This document shows, piece after piece, positions 50,501 to 60,764 of a DNA stretch of 64,000 nt. How positions within the stretch are numbered: position 1 is the first letter of the stretch; every line of letters begins with the position of its first letter. The stretch comes from Rhinopomastus cyanomelas (lineage: Eukaryota > Chordata > Aves > Bucerotiformes > Rhinopomastidae): the NCBI GenBank assembly GCA_013400115.1, contig VXBP01002543.1, positions 500,098-564,097 on the forward strand, in the 5' to 3' direction. A model generated the notes under the pieces. That model was not told the origin of the DNA. It did not search any database and saw only the letters and a program-made list of their open reading frames with translations. Both the position numbers and the translations under genes were made by a program.

Positions 50501-52780
50501 AAGTAGTCATTAGCAGATAATGGCAAGTGCTGCTGTGCAGCAGACTAGAGATACAGGTATCTAAATTTACTTAGTTTTGGTCCTTTGATAAGTTTTTTAC
50601 TTGTGAATGTTAGCTACCCCTGTTGTTTTATACTGCCTTTTTTGCGCATTTTACAAACCTTTTGTATTTATGCTGCAGCTTCCTTTTGGGTATTAGGTTA
50701 AAAACACATCACCACACCAAGCTCAATGTAATATAATATTAGAAGATAGCTTATCTCTGTATTTGTCTATACAAAAGGGGTATACCTTAGGTAAGTCTGA
50801 ATTTAAGAAAGAATGCTCTAAGCACTCCTACCTTATAAATCTACATAAAGGATTGACCTCAATTGACATTTCACTTCAGTATAAGAAAACAGATAATGGA
50901 AAAACAAATTATAAAAACCGTATCGAGTTCCTGCCCCCCACTACAGCTTTTATCACAGTCCTGGATCCCCAGAGGGAATGCTGCTCTAACCAAGCTCTTA
51001 GCATGCTGTGGCAGTCAACAAGATTAAGGCTGTTTGAGACTAGAGTAACCTCACAGGTTTGTCACGGTGAATGTGCTGTTGGAGCCTCTTCTTCAGGCAA
51101 AGGAAGCAGTAACTTCCATCTCCTGCATGCCTCAAACACAACATACAAACAGGCAGCAAGCGCAGAGGAGAGCAGGGCATATCGTACTGCAAGAGCACAC
51201 ACCAAGGCAGCGCCTGTGTGCTCCAGCTGTGATTCCCTGGTAGCTGATGTGGAGCATATTACAGTAATCTCATCTGAAGGAGAGAAAGCATAGATCACAG
51301 CAGATGTCTTGCCTCCAGAAGGAGCTGTTGCCTGTCAGTCCAAGGAAGAACCGAGGAGCAGTCAAGTCTTTCCTGGGTGTTCCTGCTACGCAATTCCCCA
51401 GCCGGTGAGTCCCCAACACCCACAAATTGTTAACTTGAAAGACAAATGGTAGAAGCATGTGTAATTGTCGTCTGCTGTGGTTGTTTTCCCCAGACTATTG
51501 CCATCTTTGCAGCCTTATCTAGATGGAATTTCAGCCAGTCTCTGAATTATTTTTGACAGATAATGCACAGTACAAGATGTGGTAGTTTGTATTTATTTTT
51601 CATAAGGAGCAAGTCACCTGCAGGGGAGCCATCAGTGAATTTGTCAGCTGGCTGTGCTTACAACACAGTCCTTATGAGCAGCTCATTGCTTTTTGGGGAT
51701 GAACTCCAAGCAGGGGCCTTTTCTCAAGATAAGGCTTGCTGAGGATCTGGGGAACAAAGCCTGGGAAACAGGGCAGTTACTGAAGCTGTCATATCTGCTC
51801 AGTAAAGTTACTGGCAAAGCAAGTTTTAAATGATGCTTGAGCATTCTCTGCCCAGCACTCAGATCTGCTCAGGCTGCCAGCCTCCTGTATTCTAACGTGA
51901 AAGGCTCCAAGTGGCAGATGGAGGAGACTATGGTGTCATACAGAACTTCCTTTGCTGGCCCACAGGCTTGAAGGAGGAGACAAGGATGTGACAGGCACTG
52001 TATTACTTGCTCTCAGCTGCCCCCCCCCGAAAAATTTATGCAAAAAGCCAGCAAATATTATTTTTAAAAGCTCAATATGTTCACCAGCGCAGAAGTACAA
52101 TTAGAGATGTGCAGCTCGCCAGCTTAAGGCAGACCAGAGGGCTCGGGAGGCCTTGCAATGCTGATCTTACTTGTTCGAGTGGCCTGGACTCCCACAGCGC
52201 TGCGGGGAACACAGCACCGATTCCGGCGGGATGCTGCACTGGGCCACCGCGGCCTCTTATGTTGCTTCCCTGGCTCCCTACGGCTCTGCCGGTTCGGGGC
52301 CCGCCCAGCTGTACCGCTCGCTTTGGGCCGCGGAGGCGCCGGGCGGGGACGAGCGGCCGAAGAAAATAAATCTGGTTCTTAAAATAACTTGGAGGCAACG
52401 CAGAGGGACAGTAAACGGGAACTGCCGCGGGCCCTCCCCCGGAAAGGCCGAGCGAGGCCCGTAGCAGCTGTTCGGAGGCACTGCGCGTCTGGGAAGCCGT
52501 CGCCGTTGCTTCTCTCCCGGTGCCCCGCGGCAGGGGGCGGTGCTCGCGCCGACCCTCCCCAAAGCGGGGCGCGTGGTGGGAGGGGAAGTGGCTCCCGCGC
52601 GCAGGCAGATCCCTGTACGCGGGGGCGCGCACGCGCTGTTACTTCCCCCTTCTTTTCACCTTCCTCCCCCCCGTCGCGGCCCTTTTCCCCGCTCAGTCGC
52701 TCGGCCGGGACCCGCTGCCTCGCGCCGTTCTTCGCTGGCGCGCGGCCGCTCCCCAGCGCCCGGCGCCATTGGCTGCTGAG

Positions 52781-52792
52781 GGTCAGCTGACC
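52781..52792. promoter_or_regulatory. Palindromic E-box in the core promoter
   Basis: GGTCAGCTGACC is perfectly self-complementary and centred on the E-box CAGCTG. It also reads as GGTCA and TGACC half-sites two bases apart. It lies eight bases after the inverted CCAAT box. Confidence 0.55.
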
Positions 52793-52799
52793 CCGTGTT

Positions 52800-53015
52800 A
52801 TTTCCTGTGTGTGCGTGCGTGCGTGTGTGTGTGTCTGTGTGCGCGCGCGAGGGGAGAATGGAGCGGGACGGCCCCGGCCCCCCGCCCACCCCCTGGCCCG
52901 CGCCCTGGCCCCTGGCTGCGCCCCGCTGTCCGTGCTGCTGAGCCGCCCCCGCCCCGCCCGCGGCTCCCGCAGCAGCAGCGGCGGCGGGGGAGGGTGCGGG
53001 GAAGGAGAGTCTCAG
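52800..53015 (+). other. Putative non-coding first exon with splice donor
   Basis: The right end is a good donor, GGAGAGTCTCAG/GTAAGG, with the intron starting at 53016. The start is not defined; I place it near 52800, after the CCAAT box and palindrome. An ATG at 52858 opens a 27-codon frame that stops at 52939-52941, before the donor, so it would be an upstream open frame and the main start codon should lie in a later exon. The exon also includes a GT/GC repeat and a GGC-type CGG run near 52970-52990. I could not name the gene, since 5' untranslated sequence is not diagnostic. Confidence 0.45.
52806..52849. repeat. GT/GC tract in promoter, Z-DNA-prone
   Basis: Alternating purine-pyrimidine runs of 29 and 14 bases are separated by one break at 52835. 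It lies between the CCAAT box and the first ATG, at or just after the expected transcription start. Confidence 0.85.
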
Positions 53016-53110
53016 GTAAGGGGTATCTGCGCTCGGGCTGGGCCGGGGTCAGGGTGTGAGGAAGGCCCGGGTAGAGGAAGGCCCGTGGCGGGACTTGCTA
53101 GTGCTCTGCT

Positions 53111-54402
53111 GGGGAGGCCAGAGGCCGTCTCTGTAGTGCGGGGGCTTGAGCGGGAGAGATGTGGAAGTCTCATCCGTGGGTATGGAGAGGGCTTGTGAAA
53201 GGTCCTTTAAGAAGTTGTTCTTTTAGCAAATTTAACCCTCCCCCACCTCATATTTGGTTTTTTTTTTCTTTAAAGGAAATACAGTTTGCTTAAAGGGGCC
53301 CTGTTGGTCTTGGCTCCCGAGTAGCCCACCTGTTCTCCTGTCCTAAAAGAATGGGCTTTTGCACAAACTGTGAAGTTTTTTGTGGGGATGTGGGGGTCGA
53401 TGCTTCTGTTTGTGCAAATGTTTAAAGACGTCGGAGAGATGTGTGCACCCTGTGCACGATTTGCAATAGCTGGACAAGCCGTGCTGTGAACCTGTGCGGT
53501 TTGTGGTGGGTTTTGTGCCTGAAGGATTAACCTGGTGTCGTTCATTCGCAGAGATAATCGGAACATAGCATTATGCGGCTGTATCAGGATACCTTTAGTT
53601 AATGCTGCATACTTTAGTAGAAGTTTTAGGATTGCAGTTGGAGGTTATTTTCCTTGCCTTCAAGGAAGGAATAAGAGAAAGTTATGTAACCAAAACGTTT
53701 TAACCAATATATCAGAGCTGTCTAATGATGCTGGCTGGGACTGCATTACTAAATTGAAAGTAGGAGGTCATTTGTATGTGAATCAACAAGTTATTGTCTC
53801 TAGGTAGATTTGGCGACATCAGAATCCTTTATTTTTTTGTGTACACCGACTTCCCTATAGCCTTCCCTTCCCCTCATTAAAAGAGCAGGCAGCCTGAGTA
53901 AATAGCAGTATTGTTGCCTGTACCATCCCAGTTACTTTTTTCAGTTCTCCTTTGAAAAGAAAAGAAGTACCTATGAGGGGAGGACTGACAATCAGATTTG
54001 GAGGTTTCTGTTTTTAGTTAAGCATTTTGAAAGCTCTTCATGTCTGCGTAGACTGTTACAATCTGTTGATTCCATGGGTAACTTTTTGGAGTGTTTGATT
54101 TGTACCATGTTTCCTGATCAGTAGGTGTGCATGTAGCAGTTGGCTCACCTTTACCCAGTATTTGTAAAACAGCAGCATGACTGGATGATGAAGATGCAGC
54201 AACCTCTGGGCTAGGTTTGTAAATCCATTGTCTGAATTCGGCCTTAAAAATACCTGGATTATTTTCACCTACTTTCTAGATTGTTGCTTCTTGTTGGATG
54301 GCTTTGGTCTGTGAGGTTTATAGATGGGTATTGCCTGGCATGATTAAGTCTACTTGGTTAAGCATTTGTGATAGTTACTTGCAAATTTTCATTTGGCTGA
54401 AA
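53111..54402. other. Start of putative first intron
   Basis: Nothing gene-like is seen. Composition falls quickly from the CpG island to A/T-rich intron sequence. Confidence 0.5.
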
Positions 54403-54404
54403 TT

Positions 54405-54526
54405 ACAGAACCACAGAACATTAGGGATTGGAAGGGGCCTTGAAAGATCGTGTAGTCCAATCCCCCTGCCACAGCAGGAGCAGCTAGATCAAGTCGCACA
54501 GAACATAGCCGGGCAGGTTTTGTTTT
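54405..54526 (-). mobile_element. CR1 LINE 3' fragment, minus strand
   Basis: The complement starts CAGAACCACAGAACATTAGG and shares the first-tail wording of the copies at 9821 and 38590. Unlike them it continues into AGATCAAGTCGCACAGAACA, a normal CR1 3' untranslated sequence, with no second tail. It therefore looks like the single-tail relative of the doubled-tail copies. Confidence 0.9.
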
Positions 54527-57500
54527 AGTTGGTTTTGCTTGATTTTTTTTTTTTTCCCCCCTTTGAATTGACACCTTTAAATAGGGTTCCATATTACCTC
54601 ACTTGGCTTGTCTGTTGCTGTATTTTTTCATCTGTTTTCTTTGCATATTTAGCTTCAGTTGACATATTAAAAGGCAGCCGCATATTGTACTGCAGAAAAA
54701 ATAACTATTGAGGGGGAAAGATACTTATTAGTCATCTGTATCCTAAACTTTGTTAATGCTGTGGAGTGAGGATAATAGTATTTTCTCATTTCTGTGAGTT
54801 GCTGGTACAGGAAATGCGTATCTGTCTTTTTTTCAGATTAAAATAGCAAGCAGATTACAATGCGTTCCAAGTGGGAGTATGACAACACCTTTTATGTCAA
54901 AAGTATTACTTCCTACTGTACATTTTTATTGCTTATAGCTTTGGGAATGACCTTGGGCAAATTGATAGCTTTTGGACCTTGTGTTAGTAGACTTTCCTCT
55001 AAAGGATGTTTTTGGACCTTCTTGCAAGTTTGATATTATTCAGACTACTTAGCTGTAAGTCTCTTAGCATCCTTTCTAGCAGAATAGTGTGTGTTTTGAC
55101 AGAATTCAGACTTTAGTCTCTAAATCAGATTTCAGAGGCTTTAGGATTGATGAAACCTACATTTCTGCAGAAAAATATACTTTAATACACCTTTGCAGCC
55201 TGGGGCATGGTTGCCTGTATAAAAGTACCTAGCAGCAGCTTGGTTGTGAGGGTCTCTAGAATGAGGTTGGTCTTGAGAATGACCTTTTCTTGGTTACTAA
55301 TGCTTTGTAAAGAAGGCTCAAGGTGAATTTTTATTAAAGGAATAAATCTGTTTCTGTAATGCCTAATGTGTAAGTAAGATCTGAAAGTTATTCAAATGAA
55401 CCAGAAAACTTGTTTCTGTATTAATTGTAAAGAAGGTCTCTGTCAGATGTTTCCTTAACCTTCCCCTGAACATTGGGGATACAGTAAGCCTATCCTTTAC
55501 TACGCTTTAAAGGATACTCAGATTAAAGATTTAAAGCAGTGTAAGTAAAGAAAAAAAATCTTCATGATGATGTGTCTCTGATTGATACGAGTACAAAGTC
55601 CATTGGGAGAAGAGTGAAATCTGTAGGTTTTGGGGGGATGTATTTTCTGTTTCCCTCCACCACTTCCTGGTGTGGAAATGTGTGCAAAGATGATGTTTTG
55701 GGCTATTGGTACAATGTTAAAAAGAAAATCACTGCACACTCCTTTCCTCCCTTCCTTTTTAGGTCATGTTTAACTAAACCACCCATGAAGCACAGCAAAA
55801 TGGCAATAATGCTTCTCTCAGAAGGGTCGCTTCATAGGAATTGTACTGCACAATTCCTGTTGCTATTCTATGAGTTTGGCAGGTTGCTATCTGGAATGAG
55901 GGCATAATATGTAATAAACTTGAATAATTTCATGCTGCTTGCTTGGCTTCCCTATAATTTGAGATAAGGGTGTATTTAAGAGTTTATAGCTGACTATGCC
56001 TGTCTTGCTTTTTGACACAGGGTATGCCAGATCCCCATTTGGGTGGGGAAGCTTTTTAATTAAAACATGTATTTATTTTTTCATACCCCGTTCAATTATA
56101 TTTTATTCTTACGAAGGGTATTGGATGAATGTTTTTGGAACCCAAGTTCTTACAACTTTCAAAGGTTTAGAAATGTTCTTGGCAGTGCTGGCTTCTTGGG
56201 CCGCAGGGTGTACCTTTACTGGCAGTGTGAGAATTTGTGTTATTTAATCCTGTGACTGGCCTCCAAGACAGGAAAGATCATGTACAACAGTTTCTGAAGA
56301 GCCAACTAATGTGCTGACTTGTTGGTTAGAGACTGGACTGAGACCAACCAGCTCTTTCCATTCAAGTAGTTCAACTGGAGTCATAGTGGAAGATGCTTTT
56401 TCTTGCCTGGTTCTGGTGAGATCTCTCTCAAAAAACCTTTTAATTTCTGTATTTCTAAAAGAAAGGTAGTCTTAAGTATTTCTGACTACTTCTAATAGTG
56501 TTTATCTGCCATGTAGAGGGTTTGGGTTTTTTTCAGAAAACTGTTTAGTACTATTACATAGAGGACCCAAACGCAAAGTAAGCAGAGGTTGGTACTTCTC
56601 TAAAGTCATGCAGGAGAAGCGTGTGTGGTTCTGTTTTTAGCACACTTTCCTAAATAAATAAAAAAGTTGCTACTGTTATTCTTTTTACTTGGGTCCCCTC
56701 CCTTACAGTTCTTGACTGACTGGGAAAATGAAAGGTTGTCTTACAGACCTGTATGTCACTGCTGAGCCTTTCTGCTACTGCTTACCAACAAGTTATATTG
56801 GTTTGTTTTGGGACATTTTGAAAAGCATATGATTTTCTATACTGTGCATTTGAATGTGTTTCCTTTTGTTTTAAAAAAGGAGAGGCCCGTAGACTCAAAA
56901 GTTGAGACTGGCATATAATGAGAAGTGGACTTTATTTAGCCCTATTGGAGGATAAAATCAGTTCAGAATGTCCTGGGGTCTGTGGTATGCTGCTGGATTG
57001 CCTCTAAAGACAAAGAAATTATGAAAATTACATTTTAACAACTCTTGAACTTGTTTGTGCTGCATTTATGAACAATGGCTCAAGCGGACAAACTTCCAGT
57101 TCTGACCTAAATACAGAAAGGATTCATGTTTCAGATAAACTGCTTCTTGCCTAGTGACTCCTCAAGAACAATGTTAAGAAGTGATAGAATAAGAAAGCAC
57201 AAGCATCCTCTTGTCAGCTCGACCTGGTGACAGGGCCTGTGCTTTTCCCAGTGCTTTTTTGTGTTTCTTCTTTCTACCACAGCGTTTGTAACAGGTGGTA
57301 ATATTTGAAGAGTGGAAAAAGTGTTACCAGGTTCTTTGTCTGAGAGCCCTGGCTTGAGTTCCTTTGAGACTTGATCTGATCTCCATTTGAGAAGCCCATT
57401 ATTTTTTCCTGTGCTGTGATGCAACAAAGAAAAAAAAACCCAACCTAGAAAATTACTTCTTTTGTCCCCTCTTTGTTGTAAGCACACAGCAAGTTTGTGT

Positions 57501-58164
57501 TCATACAGTAACTGTGTATGGAATCACTGTGCCTTCTGTGCTGGAATATGATTACTTACTTTGGAGTATTTTACTGGTATGGACGCAGTCATCTAATTGC
57601 TAGTAAATTTTAAGTCATAAACACAACCCTCCAATGAGCTCTGATAAGACCCTGGTACTTTGCTAGAAATTCTATGGGGAACTACTATGGTAGAAGCTTT
57701 AGCACAGTTTCTTGGCAGTGTTGTTCATTTCAGTTTTCCTATAAAAATATGTGCTGTGAACTCTGTCTTGGTAATAGCTTTTAACTGAACTGGAGACCTG
57801 GTATTAGCAGAACTGACTATAGATGGCTTGTGTCCATATACAGCACTGCTAATGACTCTGAAAAGCACACCTAAAGTGTATTAGCTGAAAGAAAAATATG
57901 TGCTGTTGCACCTGCCAGGACTTAAAGGAATAAACCATTGCACACCATAATGAAATGTTGTTAATCAGCTTCCAATTCAATATCTGCAGTTTGAGGTTAG
58001 CTTTGGTCAGATGTCTGGCTGTACTTGAATTTCCATGAGATTGGATTTGTCCAACAGTGTTTGCTATGAGTAGAAGTTCTGGAATAGTGGGAATGCTGTA
58101 TATTAATTTTATGTTTTTAAATTACTCATGATGTCCATTTATGTTAATCAGCATTATGTTCCTG
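54527..58164. other. Intron-like A/T-rich DNA, no exon recognised
   Basis: T-rich unique sequence. One splice-acceptor-like site at 54836 is followed by a 57-codon frame (54860-55033) with a hydrophobic middle; I do not regard it as a demonstrated exon. No other RNA gene or repeat is recognised. Confidence 0.55.
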
Positions 58165-60230
58165 CTGGAAATATAATACAGCAGAGAGGAAACATTCCAG
58201 GAGGTACGCAGTGTGTGTGGAATATAACTTTCTGACACAGATGGTGAAGGTGCCAACTAGCAAAGCCTTCTTGCTAGACCTGTTCTTCACAGAGGGCTAG
58301 TAGGTCATGCAATGGTTGGAGGCTGAATCGGACATAATGACACAAAATGTAAGCGTTTTTGATTATTGGAGAAGTAAGGAACGGGAGGTCAGCAGAGCTG
58401 CCACCTTCAACTTTGGGAGGGCAAACTTTGGCCTGTATAGGAACTTGGTCGGTACATGAGAGGTCATCCTGAAGGACAAAGTTGTCCAGGAAAGGTGGAT
58501 GTTGTTCAAGAAGGAAATAGTAAAGGTGCTGAAGCAGGCAATCCCAGTGTTCTACAAGACACGGTGGTGGTGAAGAAGACCAGCCTGGCTCAACAGAGAG
58601 CTTGGGGCTGGAACTTGGGGAATGACAGAGTTTATGATCTTTGGAAGAGGGGACAGTTAACTGAGGAGGACTGCAAGGATATTGTTAGGTTATGGCAGAG
58701 AGAAATTAGGCCAAAGCCCAACAAGACGTTAATCTGGCTGTTGCTGTAAGAAACAATAAAAAATGTTTCTATAAGTACATTAACAACAAAAGGAGTGTTA
58801 AGGAGAGTCTCCCATGGTTTATTGGTTGGTGGGGGGAAACAGAAAGAATGAGGAAAGGCTGAGGTACTGAACATGTTCTTCGCCTCAGTCTTTAATAGTA
58901 AGACCCTTTATTATCCAAGTACCCAGCTTCCTTGATCTGGAAGACAAAGGTGGGGAGCAGCATGAAACCACATAATCCAAAGAGAAGTGGTTAGCAACCT
59001 GCTACTCCACTTAGAATCATGCAGGCGTATCAGGTCAGGTGGGATCCACCCAAGAATACTGGGATAGCTGGCAGAAGTGCTCACCAAGTCACTTTCCAGC
59101 ATTTATCAGCAGTTGAGTGGGAAGGTCCAGTTGTCTGGAGACTGGCAGATGTGGTTCCTGTCTGCAGAAAGGTCTGAAAAGAGATTCTTAGGGGACTATA
59201 GGCCTGTCAGTCAGACTTCAGTGCTGGGCAAAGTTATGGAGCGGGTCGTATTGAGCACATGTAGGACAGCCAGGCGATCAAGGTGCAGTCAGCATGGATT
59301 TATGAAAAGCAAGTCCTGCTTGACTAACCTCTTTGTACAACAAGATGACCCATTTAGTGGGTGAGGGAAAGTGTTCGCTAGCTAGATTTTAGTTAAGTCT
59401 TCGATACTGTTTTCCGTGGCATTCTTCTAGAGAAACCAGTTGCTCATAGCTTGGACAGGTGTATGCTTCACTGAGTAGAAAAACGGGCTGGATGCTTGGA
59501 CCTACAGAGTGGTGGTGAATAGAGTTAAATCTAGTTGGTGGCCAGTTACAAGAGGTGTACCTGATGGCTCAGTATTTGGACCACTCCTGCTTAATATCTT
59601 TATCAATGATCTGGACTAGGGGGTTGAGTGCACCCTTAGTAAGTTTGTAGGTGACAGCAAGTTGGGCAGGAGTGTTGATGTGCCTGAGAGTAGGGAGATT
59701 CTGTAGAGGGATTTGCAGAAGCTGGATCAGTGGGTTGAGGCCAATGGTATGAGGTTCAGTGAGGCCACGTGCTGAGTCCTACTCTTGGGTCATAGCAATA
59801 CTATGGGCTTGGGGGACAAAGTGGCTGGAAAATTGCCTGTCAGAAAAGGATGTGGGGGTGCTGGTCAACAGCTGGCTGAGTATGAGCCAGTGGTGGTCCC
59901 AGGTGGCCAGGAAGGCCAGTGACATCTGACTTGTATCAGAAATAGTGTGGCCAACAGGTGCAGAGATGTGATTGTTGCTGGAGCGTGTCCAGACAAGGGC
60001 AACAGAGCTAGCGTGGTGGGAGTTGGTAACTTCTCCCAAGTAACAAGTGATAGTACAAGAGGAAATGACCTCAAGTTGTCATGAGGAGCTTTAACTTGGG
60101 TATTAGGAGAAATTTATTGACTGAAAAGGTCATCACACATTGGAACAGGCAAGCCAGGGAAGTGCTTGAGCCACCTGGAGGCAGTAAAAAAAAGAAGTGG
60201 ATATGAGCACTTAGTGGCCATGATTGGACT
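58165..60230 (+). mobile_element. Long decayed CR1 LINE, plus strand
   Basis: About 2 kb of CR1 ORF2 on the plus strand, from the end of the endonuclease through the linker, reverse transcriptase and C-terminus. Recognisable blocks are the linker near 58456-58900, RT motif DYRPVSQTSVLGKVME near 59192, QHGFMKSKSCLTNL near 59287, and a GVP-GSV-GPLL-NIFINDL block near 59550. Many stops and frameshifts break the frame. The catalytic FADD motif reads F-V-G-D at 59644-59655, with the first aspartate lost. About 250 bases are missing near 60000-60030, where the C-terminal coding part jumps. It is truncated 5' and interrupted at its 3' end by the next element. Confidence 0.93.
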
Positions 60231-60764
60231 CATAGAATCATAGGGTTGGAAGGAACCTCCAGAGGTCAACTAGTCCAACTGCCCTGCAGCAAGCAGGGAC
60301 CATCACTCATTCGATCTTATTGCCCAGAGCCCCATGCAGCTTGAAGGTGAGTGTTGCCAGAGATAGGTCCTCAACCGTCTCTCTATGCAACCTGTTCCCA
60401 TGATCCACCACCCTCACACTGAAGAACTTTTTCCTGATGTCTAAGCTAAATCTGTACCCCTTTTCAGTGTCTAACAATTACTCATCATCCTATCGTTACA
60501 TGCCCCATTGAACAGTTCTTCCGTAACCTTCTTGTAGGCCCCTTTCAGGTACTTGAAGGTTTCTATAAGGTCCCCCCAAGAGCCTTCAGGCTGAACAACT
60601 CCAACTCTCTCAGCCTATCCTTGTAAGAGAGGTGCTCCAGCCCTCCAATCATTTTTGTGGCCTGTTCTGGACAGTGTCCAACAGGTTCTCATCCTTCTTC
60701 TGTTAAGGGCTCCAGATCTGGATGCAGTACTCAACATGAGGTCTCACCAGGGTAGAGGAAAGCG
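60231..60764 (-). mobile_element. CR1 LINE, minus strand, inserted in the 3' end of the previous copy
   Basis: The complement starts CATAGAATCATAGGGTTGG and runs through the 3' untranslated region into about 400 bases of ORF2 C-terminus (blocks matching LMLSTASRSGAL, RAGAPLLQG, GDLIETFKYLKGAYKK on the minus strand) with several stops. Its 3' end abuts the 3' part of the plus-strand copy. The sequence after 60764, GATCTTAAAGCAAACTCGG, resembles the missing last bases of a plus-strand CR1, so this copy probably jumped into the older one. Confidence 0.9.

Larger units (their letters stand above)
43010..52179. other. Non-coding DNA, GC-rich at the left, no gene recognised
   Basis: The first 1.2 kb is G-rich with long G and T runs and moderate CpG, and may belong to the same GC island as the gap. 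A conserved-looking stretch lies near 43545-43660, a CTCF-like site at 44182-44196 and a perfect octamer at 44537-44544. From 44600 onward the DNA is ordinary and increasingly A/T-rich. The 179-codon frame at 43645-44184 and the 176-codon frame at 50763-51293 show no domain and I do not call them genes. Confidence 0.6.
52180..53110 (+). promoter_or_regulatory. CpG-island promoter of a plus-strand gene
   Basis: Over roughly 900 bases C+G and CpG frequency rise sharply above everything else in the window. Promoter-type motifs include an inverted CCAAT box (ATTGG, 52768-52772), the 12-base palindrome GGTCAGCTGACC (52781-52792) and GC boxes. There is no TATA box, as is usual for broad housekeeping or developmental promoters. 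Direction is inferred from the splice donor at 53015/53016 and from the drop in CpG after it. A divergent minus-strand start to the left cannot be excluded. Confidence 0.8.

Noticed and set aside
50763..51293. 176-codon frame on the plus strand
   Set aside because: No domain; composition changes along the frame from A/T-rich to mixed; no splice or start context.
52081..52632. 183-codon minus-strand frame in the CpG island
   Set aside because: Arginine/proline/alanine-rich translation typical of CpG islands, with other frames open over the same bases.
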